Below are positions 42,676 through 51,403 of a DNA stretch of 64,000 nucleotides, piece by piece. Within the stretch, counting starts at the first letter, position 1, and every line of letters starts with the position of its first letter. The stretch comes from Flavobacterium branchiicola (GTDB taxonomy: Bacteria; Bacteroidota; Bacteroidia; Flavobacteriales; Flavobacteriaceae): NCBI RefSeq assembly GCF_018383905.1, contig NZ_JAGYWA010000006.1, positions 124,001 through 188,000 of the forward strand, read 5' to 3'. The notes under the pieces are model-generated. The model was not told the DNA's origin. It saw nothing but the letters and a program-made list of their open reading frames with translations, and did no database searches. The translations under genes and the position numbers were made by a program.

Positions 42676-43788
42676 ATGAATAATTTCCAATCTACTTGTA
42701 AAGTTGTTTTGATTTCTCAATTTCCAATACCCTATTCTAAAATAGGAAGCTGGACAACATTGTATAAAAATTATCTGCAAAATGATCATAAAATAGATGC
42801 CATAGTTTGTTCTAAACCATTGGTGCCTTTTGAAGGTGTAAAATATAGCTTTGTTAAGGTTAATTTTTTGCATAAACTGCAACGCAAATTTTTTGGAAAA
42901 AAGAAAGCTGAATATATTCAAGCCCTAGATAAATTAATATGTCAGGATCAAAAATATATTATTCAGTTAATAGATAATTATGGAATGGTTAAACCGCTTA
43001 AAAATTATCTAATTTCAAAAGGAATTGATAAGCAATGCTACATTCAATTTTTTTATCACGGTTTTCCACCATATATTCAAAAAGATGCGCAAAGGGATTT
43101 TTATGAAGTTATTGATGAATTGGTTTTACTGACCAATAACAGTTATCAAAAGCATAGAGAAGAGATTAGGATTCTACCTACTAATTGTTCTATATTATAC
43201 AACGGAATTGATACTGAAAAATTTACTAAACTAACAAACATTGAAAAAAGTAAATTAAAAAAATCTCTTGGTTTTGGCGATAAAAAAGTTTTTGTTTGGT
43301 GTTCACAGGATAAACCAAAAAAAGGTTTAGATCTCATTCTGGAAGTTTGGAAAAGAATTTATAGAACGAACAAAAATATAATTTTATTGGTAATTGGTTG
43401 CGATCCAAGGGAAAGAACTGACGGGGTTGAATTCTTGGGCAAAATCCCTAACGATGAACTTCCAAAATATTATCAGGTTTCAGACTGTTATCTTTTTCCA
43501 ACATTATATGAAGAGGGCTTTGGACTTAGTTTGATTGAAGCATTGCATTGTGGTGCACATTGTATTGCATCTGCAATGGGAGGTGTTTCTGAGGTACTAC
43601 AAAATGGAAAATTTGGAAGTCTGATTAAGGACCCACATAATATTTCAGAATGGGAACAGGAAATAAATAATTTTTTAAACGGTAAATTTTTAGATACAGG
43701 ATTGCCTCCCGATTTATATTCTACAAAAGCATGGAATGTTGGAATGAATAAAATTATTGAGGAAGCAAAGAAGAGATTGAATTATTAA
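42676..43788 (+). CDS. GT4 family glycosyltransferase
   Basis: A 370-aa GT-B enzyme. The acceptor domain contains FPIPYSKIGSWTTLYKNYL and a basic helix near LHKLQRKFFGKKKA. The donor domain has ILYNGIDTEKF, FVWCSQDKPKKGLDLILEVW, and the retaining GT4 motif FPTLYEEGFGLSLIEALHCG followed by SAMGGVSEVLQNG. Donor unknown. It closes this transcription stretch before a 119-bp gap with a hairpin. Confidence 0.9.
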   Translation: MNNFQSTCKVVLISQFPIPYSKIGSWTTLYKNYLQNDHKIDAIVCSKPLVPFEGVKYSFVKVNFLHKLQRKFFGKKKAEYIQALDKLICQDQKYIIQLIDNYGMVKPLKNYLISKGIDKQCYIQFFYHGFPPYIQKDAQRDFYEVIDELVLLTNNSYQKHREEIRILPTNCSILYNGIDTEKFTKLTNIEKSKLKKSLGFGDKKVFVWCSQDKPKKGLDLILEVWKRIYRTNKNIILLVIGCDPRERTDGVEFLGKIPNDELPKYYQVSDCYLFPTLYEEGFGLSLIEALHCGAHCIASAMGGVSEVLQNGKFGSLIKDPHNISEWEQEINNFLNGKFLDTGLPPDLYSTKAWNVGMNKIIEEAKKRLNY

Positions 43789-43840
43789 ATAAGAAGTTTA
43801 ATATCATATTTAAGATACTTTTCCTAAATGGGAATGTTTA

Positions 43841-43874
43841 TTCTTGAAATTAGATTCTTAGATTTTTTCAAGAA
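43841..43874 (+). terminator. Hairpin between the GT4 gene and neuB
   Basis: TTCTTGAAA (43841-43849) is complementary to TTTCAAGAA (43866-43874), nine pairs with a 16-nt loop, midway between two genes. It is AT-rich and lacks a clean U tract afterwards, so its function as a terminator is doubtful. Confidence 0.3.
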
Positions 43875-43907
43875 ATAATTACTTTATAAAAAATTGGTTT
43901 TTGATAA

Positions 43908-44939
43908 ATGCCAATAGACAACTTTAATTTATTCAACATGAAACCATTTATAATTGCCGAAGTTGGTCAGGCGCACGAAGGTAGTCTTGGAATTTTATAT
44001 TCTTATATTGATGCCATTGCTCAAACTGGAGTCGATGCAATAAAATTTCAAATGCATATCGCCGAAGCAGAGAGTAGTGAGCACGAACCTTTCAGAGTAA
44101 AATTTTCTTTAGAAGATAATACAAGGTTTAACTATTGGAAACGTATGGGGTTTTCTTTAGAGCAATGGAAAGAGATCAAAAAATATTGTGATAGTGTAGG
44201 ATTAGAGTTTCTTTGTTCTCCATTTAGTAATTTGGCCGTTGAATGGCTAGAGGAAATAGGTGTTCAAAAATATAAAATAGGATCAGGTGAAGTTAATAAT
44301 TTTCTTATTTTAGAAAAAATTGCTCAAACTGGAAAGCCAGTTATATTGTCTTCCGGCATGAGTTCTTTTGATGAATTAGATAAAACTGTGGCATTTTTAA
44401 AAGAAAGAAATGTTGAATTTTCTATTTTGCAATGTACTACAGCATATCCTACTCAGCCTGAACAATATGGTTTAAATGTGATGCAGGAATTAAAAAACCG
44501 TTATAAGGCGCCGGTTGGTTTTTCAGATCATTCTGCAAAAATAGAAACTTGTATTGCGGCAACAGCTTTAGGAGCTAATATTTTAGAATTTCATGTTGTT
44601 TTCGACAGACGAATGTTTGGCCCGGACTCAAAATCTTCTTTGACAATTTTGGAAACCAGAGATTTAGTAATTTCGATTAAAAATATTGCCACTGCCATAT
44701 CTAATCCAATAGATAAAAATAATAATGAAGCTTTTTCTTCGCTCAAACAGATATTTGAAAAATCATTAGCAGTAAATAAAGATTTGCCTAAAAATCATAT
44801 TCTGACTTTTGATGATTTAGAATCAAAAAAACCAAAAGGTTTTGGAATAGATGCTTCTCAGTTTCAAAGTATAATTGGAAAAACTTTAAATAAAGATTTA
44901 AAGAAATGGGATTTTTTAAATGAAACCGATTTGTTATAA
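43908..44939 (+). CDS. neuB: Nonulosonic acid synthase (NeuB/LegI-like)
   Basis: Condenses PEP with ManNAc or 2,4-diacetamido-2,4,6-trideoxymannose to give a sialic or legionaminic acid. IIAEVGQAHEGSLGILYSYIDAI, GVDAIKFQMHIAEAES, YKIGSGEVNNFLIL, SSGMSSFDELDKTV and PVGFSDHSAKIETCIAATALGA form the TIM barrel. Residues after about 285 (KDLPKNHILTFDDLESKKPKGFGI) are the SAF/antifreeze-like domain. ATG 43938 is an alternative start and fits the family start better. Product identity depends on the NeuC-like gene that follows. Confidence 0.92.
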   Translation: MPIDNFNLFNMKPFIIAEVGQAHEGSLGILYSYIDAIAQTGVDAIKFQMHIAEAESSEHEPFRVKFSLEDNTRFNYWKRMGFSLEQWKEIKKYCDSVGLEFLCSPFSNLAVEWLEEIGVQKYKIGSGEVNNFLILEKIAQTGKPVILSSGMSSFDELDKTVAFLKERNVEFSILQCTTAYPTQPEQYGLNVMQELKNRYKAPVGFSDHSAKIETCIAATALGANILEFHVVFDRRMFGPDSKSSLTILETRDLVISIKNIATAISNPIDKNNNEAFSSLKQIFEKSLAVNKDLPKNHILTFDDLESKKPKGFGIDASQFQSIIGKTLNKDLKKWDFLNETDLL

Positions 44940-45000
44940 AATTGCGTTGTTTTATCATCCTCTTTTTACCTACATTTAGCCCAAGTTTAATAAAATAAAA

Positions 45001-46158
45001 ATGCCAAAAAGAAAAATAGCTGTGGTTATCACGGCGCGTCCTTCTTATAGTCGTGTAAAAACAGTTTTATCTGCGATTCAGGAACATCCGGATTTGGAGC
45101 TGCAATTAATAATTGCCGCTTCAGCTTTATTGGATCGATATGGATCTGCTGTAAATTATATTGAAAAAGATGGTTTTGTTATCGCAGCAAAAGTATTTAA
45201 TGTATTAGAAGGAGAAAATTTAACAGCAGCTGCAAAAACTACGGGAATTGGTATTCTGGAATTATCAACTGTTTTCGATAATCTAAAACCAGATATTGTA
45301 GTAACTGTTGCAGATCGTTTTGAAACTATGGCAACTGCAATCGCCGCATCTTATATGAATATCCCTTTGGCACATATTCAAGGGGGAGAAGTCACTGGAA
45401 ATATTGATGAAAAAGTACGCCACGCTATAACAAAACTGGCAGATTATCATTTTGTAGCTTCAGAAAGTGCAAAGGAGAGAGTTATAAAATTGGGAGAAGA
45501 TTCTAATATGGTTTTTAATACTGGATGTCCTTCTATTGATCTGGCTTCAGAAATACTAAATAGCAAAATACTTCCATTTGATCCTTATGAAAAATATGGT
45601 GGTGTTGGAGCAAAGCCTGATTTATCTCAAGGTTATTTGGTTGTAATGCAACATCCTGTTACAACAGAATATCAGGACTCAAGAAAACATATAGAAGTTA
45701 CACTAGAAGCGATTTACAAATTAAACAAACCTACACTTTGGTTTTGGCCAAATGTTGATGCGGGAGCTGATGGAACTTCTACAGGGATACGTGCGTTTAG
45801 AGAACAACATCAATTACCCAATGTCCATTTTTTTAAAAATATGGAAGGAAAGGATTTTCTGCAATTGTTAAAACATAGTGATTGTTTAATTGGAAATTCA
45901 AGTGTTGGAATACGTGAATGTGCGTTTTTAGGTGTTCCGGTAATTAATATTGGATCCCGTCAAAATAGAAGAGATCGAGGAGGAAATAGTGTTGATGTTG
46001 ATTATTCGCAGGAACAAATAGAAACTGCTATACTATCTTCTGTCCAGAAAGGAACGACGGCTTCATCTTCTATTTATGGAACTGGAACTGCAGGAGATAA
46101 AATTGCTCAATTGTTAGCTGAGGTGCCTTTGCAGTTTCATAAAACTATTGTCTATTAA
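45001..46158 (+). CDS. neuC: UDP-N-acetylglucosamine 2-epimerase, hydrolysing (NeuC/LegG-like)
   Basis: A 385-aa GT-B-fold epimerase releasing ManNAc (or the 4-acetamido-6-deoxy analogue) from the UDP donor. Motifs are KRKIAVVITARPSYSRVKTV, PDIVVTVADRFETMATAIAA, MNIPLAHIQGGEVTGNIDEKVRHAITKLADYHF, VMQHPVTTEYQDS and SDCLIGNSSVGIRECAFLGVPVINIGSRQNRR, as in NeuC. The same motifs occur in LegG, so sialic and legionaminic acid cannot be told apart. A PglE-like transaminase and a WbpM-like dehydratase elsewhere in the locus keep legionaminic acid possible. Confidence 0.92.
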   Translation: MPKRKIAVVITARPSYSRVKTVLSAIQEHPDLELQLIIAASALLDRYGSAVNYIEKDGFVIAAKVFNVLEGENLTAAAKTTGIGILELSTVFDNLKPDIVVTVADRFETMATAIAASYMNIPLAHIQGGEVTGNIDEKVRHAITKLADYHFVASESAKERVIKLGEDSNMVFNTGCPSIDLASEILNSKILPFDPYEKYGGVGAKPDLSQGYLVVMQHPVTTEYQDSRKHIEVTLEAIYKLNKPTLWFWPNVDAGADGTSTGIRAFREQHQLPNVHFFKNMEGKDFLQLLKHSDCLIGNSSVGIRECAFLGVPVINIGSRQNRRDRGGNSVDVDYSQEQIETAILSSVQKGTTASSSIYGTGTAGDKIAQLLAEVPLQFHKTIVY

Positions 46159-46159
46159 A

Positions 46160-46852
46160 ATGAGAGTTTTAGCTATAATTCCCGCTCGTGGAGGTTCAAA
46201 AGGTGTACCTGGTAAGAACATTAAAATACTAAATGGAAAACCATTATTAGCTTATACTTCAGAAATTGCATTACAATCTAAATATCTGACGGAAGTTATA
46301 GTTTCGACAGAAGATGAGCAAATTATTAAGATAGCAAAATCATTAGGAATTCTATTGCCCTTTGTCAGGCCAATGGAATTGGCTCAGGATAATACTCCAA
46401 CTATTGATGTAATTATTCATGCGCTGCAATGGTATGAAAATCAAAATGTATTTTTTGATGCAGTTTGTCTTTTGCAAGTCACATGCCCTTTCAGAACGAT
46501 TGAATTCCTGAACGAAGCAATCGAAAAGTTTATAGAAAAGGATACAGATTCTTTGGTTTCGGTTCTAAAAGTACCACATGAATACAATCCACACTGGACA
46601 TTTGAAGAGAATGACGAAGGCAATTTAAAAATTGCTACAGGTGAAAAGCAAATTATTTCCAGAAGACAAGAACTCCCAACAGCATATCATCGAGATGGAA
46701 GCATTTATTTAACTAAAACAGAAGTTCTATTAAAAGAGCATTCTATATACGGAAAAAGCATCACTTTCATAGAATCGAATCCAGAGTTTCATGTAAATAT
46801 TGATACAATGCAGGATTGGAAGAAAGCTGAAGAAGTAGCTCTGAAAAAATAG
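46160..46852 (+). CDS. neuA: CMP-nonulosonic acid cytidylyltransferase (NeuA/LegF-like)
   Basis: Activates the nonulosonic acid with CTP. The nucleotide loop IIPARGGSKGVPGKNIKIL leads, followed by STEDEQIIKIAKSLG, PFVRPMELAQDNTPTIDVI, LLQVTCPFRTIEFLNEAIEKF and the substrate contact QELPTAYHRDGSIYLTK. At 230 aa it is the short single-domain form. ATG 46160 is chosen, since the in-frame TTG 46148 overlaps neuC and precedes the family start. It ends the neuB-neuC-neuA set. The glycosyltransferase using the CMP sugar could not be identified; no GT29, GT42, GT52 or GT80 signature was seen. Confidence 0.93.
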   Translation: MRVLAIIPARGGSKGVPGKNIKILNGKPLLAYTSEIALQSKYLTEVIVSTEDEQIIKIAKSLGILLPFVRPMELAQDNTPTIDVIIHALQWYENQNVFFDAVCLLQVTCPFRTIEFLNEAIEKFIEKDTDSLVSVLKVPHEYNPHWTFEENDEGNLKIATGEKQIISRRQELPTAYHRDGSIYLTKTEVLLKEHSIYGKSITFIESNPEFHVNIDTMQDWKKAEEVALKK

Positions 46853-47030
46853 AGTAAGTTTCTGTATAGTTTATTAATCAGTAAGATAATAGTCTGTCAA
46901 ATTTAAATTATTTAAAAATAAGCAGGAGTACAGTTTGATTAATTTGCAAAAGAATTAAAACCTCATTTTTCTAAAGAATAATTCCTTTCTTTGCCGCTCC
47001 AGAATCAAATGAAAATTATTAAAATACCGT
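46853..47030. other. 178-bp spacer between neuA and the MBOAT gene
   Basis: No gene is visible. Sequences resembling a -33 TTTG (46943) and a weak -7 (TTTCTTTG, 46986) are present, but 39 bp apart, which is too far for a promoter of this type. Confidence 0.3.
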
Positions 47031-48464
47031 ATGTTTTTTAACTCCATAGCCTTCGCTATTTTTTTACCAATAGTCTTTTTTCTGTATTGGTTTGTTTTTA
47101 ATAAAAATAAAAGCACTCAAAATGCTTTACTTATTGTTGCCAGTTATTACTTCTATTCGTGTTGGGATTGGAGATTTTTGTTTTTATTGGTTTTTTCTAC
47201 TTTTCTGGATTATTACACAGGAATACAAATAGAGAAAGGGAAATCTGAAAAAAGCAGAAAATTTTGGTTTTGGCTAAGTATTTTAGTTAATTTAGGTTTT
47301 TTAGGAATCTTTAAATATTATAACTTTTTCGCATCCTCTTTCTCAGAATTGTTAAATTCTCTAGGCATTAAGGCAAGTCCAATTTTATTAAATGTAATAT
47401 TACCGGTGGGTATTTCATTTTATACTTTTCATGGATTATCCTATGTTATTGATATATATTATAAAAGAATAAAAGCGGAATATAATTTTGTTGATTATTC
47501 ACTTTTCGTGAGCTATTTTCCACTTTTAGTAGCCGGCCCTATCGAAAGAGCGACACATTTATTGCCTCAGGTAAAAGTAAAAAGAGAGTTTAATTTTCAG
47601 ACTGCAAAAGAAGGTGTTTATCAAATAATCTGGGGACTTGTAAAAAAGGTCGTTATTGCAGATACTTGCGCAACATATGCCAATGCTATTTTTGATCACT
47701 ATACAACAGTAAATTCTTTCTCGTTAATTCTAGGAGCTGTATATTTTGCATTTCAGATTTATGGCGATTTTTCGGGCTATTCAGATATAGCACTTGGAGT
47801 TTCAAAATTGTTTGGACTCGATTTATTGCGAAACTTTAATTATCCATATTTTTCAAGAGATATTGCCGAATTTTGGCGTAGATGGCATATTTCACTTTCT
47901 TCCTGGTTTCGTGATTATTTATATATTCCTTTAGGAGGAAGTAAAGGAGGACTCTGGATGAAAATTAGAAATACATTTATCATTTTTGTCGTGAGTGGCT
48001 TTTGGCATGGTGCTAATTGGACTTACCTTGCATGGGGATTTATAAATGCCGTTTATTTTCTACCATTGCTTTTGTCAAATAGTAATCGTAATAATATTGA
48101 TTCAATTGAATTAAAATTTGATTTCGATTCCATAAAAGTATTGTGGAGTATAATCTTTACATTCTCGATAACTTGTATTGCCTGGGTTTTCTTTAGAGCG
48201 AAAAGCATTTCTGATGCTATTCTATATTTAAAACGAATTATAACGAACGGAGATTTTAGTTCGCAATATTTAGATAACGAGCGTTATAGCTATGAATTGT
48301 TACTTATGATTGGTCTTTTTGTTTTAGTCGAATGGAATTGCCGAAACAAAGTAGAGCCAATTTCAGGAAAAAGAGCATTACTGAAATTAGCTTTAGCCGT
48401 TATGGCTATTATGGCATTCGGAACCTTTTCAGATTATAAAGAATTTATATACTTTCAGTTTTAA
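47031..48464 (+). CDS. MBOAT-family O-acyltransferase (AlgI-like)
   Basis: A 477-aa polytopic protein of the MBOAT family: YYFYSCWDWRFLFLLVFSTFLDYYTGI, PVGISFYTFHGLSYVIDIYYKR, FPLLVAGPIERATHLLPQVK, GYSDIALGVSKLFGLDLLRNF, FWRRWHISLSSWFRDYLYIPLGG and the catalytic histidine in SGFWHGANWTYLAWG. It passes acetyl groups across the inner membrane for O-acetylation of a surface polysaccharide, as AlgI does. A SGNH-like partner follows with a one-base overlap, mirroring the AlgI with AlgJ/AlgX arrangement. Confidence 0.93.
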   Translation: MFFNSIAFAIFLPIVFFLYWFVFNKNKSTQNALLIVASYYFYSCWDWRFLFLLVFSTFLDYYTGIQIEKGKSEKSRKFWFWLSILVNLGFLGIFKYYNFFASSFSELLNSLGIKASPILLNVILPVGISFYTFHGLSYVIDIYYKRIKAEYNFVDYSLFVSYFPLLVAGPIERATHLLPQVKVKREFNFQTAKEGVYQIIWGLVKKVVIADTCATYANAIFDHYTTVNSFSLILGAVYFAFQIYGDFSGYSDIALGVSKLFGLDLLRNFNYPYFSRDIAEFWRRWHISLSSWFRDYLYIPLGGSKGGLWMKIRNTFIIFVVSGFWHGANWTYLAWGFINAVYFLPLLLSNSNRNNIDSIELKFDFDSIKVLWSIIFTFSITCIAWVFFRAKSISDAILYLKRIITNGDFSSQYLDNERYSYELLLMIGLFVLVEWNCRNKVEPISGKRALLKLALAVMAIMAFGTFSDYKEFIYFQF

Positions 48465-49345
48465 TGAAGAATTTTTTAATTTATTTAACCAAGATTGTTG
48501 CAATCATTGTTTTGATTGCTGTGGTTTTGGATGGACTTTATACTTATGTTTATTTGAAATCTAAAAACAGAGGAAAAATAGAAACTGTTTTTAATTCGAA
48601 AGCAAAGAAATATGATGTAGTTATTCTCGGATCTTCGCGTGCCAATAATCATTTTGTAGCAGAGATGTTTGAAGATAAAGGGCTAAAGACATTTAACTAT
48701 GGAATGAGCGGAGGACATTTATTTGAAGCATCATTGTTGTTGAAATTAATGATTGAAAGAAAATATGAAATAAAAAACGTTATTCTGGAAGCAGATTTGA
48801 ATCTTTCTAATGATAAAGAATCAGATGGTGTTTCGGCAAAGTTTTTACCTTATATTCATAACTCAGAAGTAATTAAAGAACATTTTTCAGTAGAGGATAA
48901 TTTTAGGACATTATATTATATCCCTTTTTACAGATATGTAAAATTTGACAGTAAAATAGGTTTTAGAGAAGTTTATAAAATTGCCACTGGTGAGAAAACC
49001 AATGTGTTAGATAACTTAGGATATTACCCTTTACAAAAGCATAAAAACGGAAACATGAAAAACAATATTGTAAATCTAAATCCGTTGCCTCACAACAAAT
49101 ATTACGAGGAAATTAAAGAGACATGTAAAACCAATCACATTAATTTTATTGCTGTAATGACACCAATGTGTAAAAATGTAATTGGAATGAATTATTTTGA
49201 TAAAGTAAAAAAGGCTTATCCAGAAATTCATAATTATGAAAATGTTGTAATTGAAGATAAGTATTTCTCATCCTGTGGGCATATGAATGATTCCGGATCA
49301 AAGATATTTACAGCAAGAATTTTAAAAGATTTTTTTAATAAATAG
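48464..49345 (+). CDS. SGNH-like protein, probable partner of the MBOAT acyltransferase
   Basis: A 293-aa protein with one N-terminal membrane helix (about residues 7-28) and a periplasmic domain. VVILGSSRANNHFVAEMF gives a GSSR block resembling the SGNH nucleophile region; FNYGMSGGHLFEASLLLKLM is block II-like. SCGHMNDSGSKIFTARIL near the end resembles the DxxH block with order H-x-N-D. It resembles the AlgJ/DltD-type partner that completes sugar O-acetylation after an MBOAT protein. No exact family name can be given. Confidence 0.7.
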   Translation: MKNFLIYLTKIVAIIVLIAVVLDGLYTYVYLKSKNRGKIETVFNSKAKKYDVVILGSSRANNHFVAEMFEDKGLKTFNYGMSGGHLFEASLLLKLMIERKYEIKNVILEADLNLSNDKESDGVSAKFLPYIHNSEVIKEHFSVEDNFRTLYYIPFYRYVKFDSKIGFREVYKIATGEKTNVLDNLGYYPLQKHKNGNMKNNIVNLNPLPHNKYYEEIKETCKTNHINFIAVMTPMCKNVIGMNYFDKVKKAYPEIHNYENVVIEDKYFSSCGHMNDSGSKIFTARILKDFFNK

Positions 49346-49355
49346 AAAATTTTTG

Positions 49356-50747
49356 ATGAAGAAAAATAAAATTTTACTATTATTCCCTGATGGTGTTGGA
49401 ATAAGAAATTACCTTTATTCAAACACGTTTACTAGTTTTGAAAAAGATTCTATTCTGTTTCATAATTTTGATATGGAAACAATTGCAGCTATAAAAAAAA
49501 ATACTCCAATTGAAGAGGAAGTGACAATTCCCAGTTATAATGAGACGGTTAGTGAAAAGTTTTTAAGAGAATTAATCTGCCTTTCACGATTATATTACAA
49601 TTATTCAAAAACAAATAATCCAAGTTTATTGACGAATTGGAACTGGAATCAAAAAACAGTTTCGAAAAAAGTGTTTTATAAAACAATTGAGTTTTTGGCT
49701 CCTTTTTTTAAAAAATATTCAAGTATTTTAAAACTTGAAATAAAATACCAAAAAACGATTCGTCGAAATCCATTTTATACTGAAGTTACAAATATTTTAA
49801 AGAAAACGAAGCCTGGTGTAGTATTTTGTTCTCATCAAAGAGCTTTAAAAGCTGCGACTATATTTGCTGCAGCAAGCGATTTAGGAATAAAAACTACTAC
49901 AGTAATTTATTCATGGGATAATTTGCCCAAAGCCCGCATGGCTTTACGAGCAGATAAATATTTAGTTTGGTCAGATCACATGAAAAATGAAATGGCAATT
50001 TATTATCCTGAAATTAATAATAATCAGATTCAGGTTACAGGAACTCCTCAGTTTGAGTTTTATCAAAATCCGGATAATATTATCGATAAAGAGGTTTTTT
50101 ATAAAAAATATAATTTAGATCTGAATAAAAAAATAATTTGTTTTTCTGGTGATGATACTAAAACATCTCCTGATGATCCAGGCTATCTAAAAGATATTGC
50201 AGAGGAAATTACAAAAGTAAATCTTCAGAATGATTTTCAGATATTATTAAGAAGATGCCCGGTAGATTTTTCAGGTAGATTTGATGAGGTAGTAAATCAG
50301 TATAGAGATCTAATAAAAGAAGCACCACCCTTATGGTATTTTAGTAAATCTAAAGAATGGAATGCTGTTTATCCTTCTATTGAAGATGTAAAATTACTAA
50401 TTAGCACTGCTTATTATTCTGATATAGTGGTGAATGTAGGTTCTACAATGGCTTTTGATTTTGGAATGTTTAACAAACCTTGTGCATTTATTAATTATGA
50501 TCAAAAGAATCAAGTAAATAGCGATTGGTCAGTTAAGACAATTTATCAATTTCAACATTTTAAAAGTATGCCTGATCAAAATGCTGTTATTTGGCTGAAT
50601 AGTAAGGAAGAAGTTATTGAAAAGATTATTAATAAGAAAGGATGGAATTCAACAGATTATTTACATGAATGGTTTAACATAGTTGTTGGAGCTAAGGGGG
50701 CATCTGTTAATATTGCAAACACCTTAAAGACACCTCTACAAAAATAA
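49356..50747 (+). CDS. Putative GT-B fold glycosyltransferase
   Basis: A 463-aa protein with KNKILLLFPDGVGIRNYLY at the start, then GVVFCSHQRALKAATIFAAASDLGI, VIYSWDNLPKARMALRADKYLVWSDHMKNEM, VTGTPQFEFY, ICFSGDDTKTSPDDPGYL and VNVGSTMAFDFGMFNKPCAFINY. The arrangement with the VTGTPQ strand and GSTMAFDFGMF region is reminiscent of GT-B enzymes related to surface-polymer transferases. ATG 49356 is preferred to TTG 49353. It lies between the MBOAT pair and an acetyltransferase. I do not recognise the family beyond the fold. Confidence 0.6.
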   Translation: MKKNKILLLFPDGVGIRNYLYSNTFTSFEKDSILFHNFDMETIAAIKKNTPIEEEVTIPSYNETVSEKFLRELICLSRLYYNYSKTNNPSLLTNWNWNQKTVSKKVFYKTIEFLAPFFKKYSSILKLEIKYQKTIRRNPFYTEVTNILKKTKPGVVFCSHQRALKAATIFAAASDLGIKTTTVIYSWDNLPKARMALRADKYLVWSDHMKNEMAIYYPEINNNQIQVTGTPQFEFYQNPDNIIDKEVFYKKYNLDLNKKIICFSGDDTKTSPDDPGYLKDIAEEITKVNLQNDFQILLRRCPVDFSGRFDEVVNQYRDLIKEAPPLWYFSKSKEWNAVYPSIEDVKLLISTAYYSDIVVNVGSTMAFDFGMFNKPCAFINYDQKNQVNSDWSVKTIYQFQHFKSMPDQNAVIWLNSKEEVIEKIINKKGWNSTDYLHEWFNIVVGAKGASVNIANTLKTPLQK

Positions 50748-50752
50748 ACTAT

Positions 50753-51403
50753 ATGATCGAAAGTTTCAGAAAACTACTATGGCGTTTTTTAGGTATTAAC
50801 TACCATACCTATTTAAAAGGCAGGAATCATACCTATTTAAGGGATGCGAAGTGGATTGAGGTTGGAGCTAAAACGTATGATAATGGAGCTTTTGTCTGGA
50901 GATGGTCTAATAATTCAACTTTAATAGTAGGGAAATATTGTTCAATAGCAAATGATGTGAATTTTATTTGTGATTCTGGATATCACACAGAAAGTCAAAT
51001 AACGTCATTTCCTTTATTTCATGAAGTTTTAGAAAAGAAAGATGAGGTTATAATCAATAATGTTTCATTTATAGTTAGTGATATAAAAGATAGACTGCAA
51101 CCGGAAAAAAGTAATATTAGGGTAGGTAATGATGTTTGGATAGGAATGAACGTAACTATTTTGCCAGGAGTGACTATCGGTAATGGAGTTACAATTTTGG
51201 CTGGCGCAGTAGTTTCAGATGATGTCCCTGATTATGCTATAATAGGGGGTGTTCCTTCAAAAATAATTAAATTTAAACACAATCAGGAAATTATTAATTC
51301 GTTAAATAAAATTAATTGGTGGGATTGGGAGGAAGAAAAAATTAAATCAAACGTTAATGACTTCTACTTGCCAATCGATATTTTCATTAAAAAATATTTA
51401 TAA
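50753..51403 (+). CDS. Hexapeptide-repeat (XAT/CatB-like) acetyltransferase
   Basis: A 216-aa left-handed beta-helix acyltransferase. It has SNNSTLIVGKYCSIANDVNFICDSGYHTE (active-site histidine loop), SNIRVGNDVWIGMNVTILPGVTIG and GAVVSDDVPDYAIIGGVPSKIIKF, and ends with a WWDWEEEKIK motif typical of the chloramphenicol/xenobiotic acetyltransferase-like group used for polysaccharide O-acetylation. It starts 5 bp after the GT-B gene and abuts a GT4 gene. Confidence 0.88.
   Translation: MIESFRKLLWRFLGINYHTYLKGRNHTYLRDAKWIEVGAKTYDNGAFVWRWSNNSTLIVGKYCSIANDVNFICDSGYHTESQITSFPLFHEVLEKKDEVIINNVSFIVSDIKDRLQPEKSNIRVGNDVWIGMNVTILPGVTIGNGVTILAGAVVSDDVPDYAIIGGVPSKIIKFKHNQEIINSLNKINWWDWEEEKIKSNVNDFYLPIDIFIKKYL

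Noticed and set aside
43938..44939. Pseudaminic acid synthase (PseI) for the NeuB-like gene
   Set aside because: The neighbours are a NeuC-type hydrolysing epimerase and NeuA; no PseB, PseC, PseG or PseH-like set was found.
46921..47030. Promoter before the MBOAT gene
   Set aside because: Candidate -33 and -7 elements are 39 bp apart, outside the 17-23 bp range of the consensus.
49356..50747. CDP-glycerol glycerophosphotransferase (teichoic-acid TagF-like) for the GT-B protein
   Set aside because: Strand order is compatible but the diagnostic motifs of TagF-type enzymes were not visible, so only a GT-B fold is claimed.
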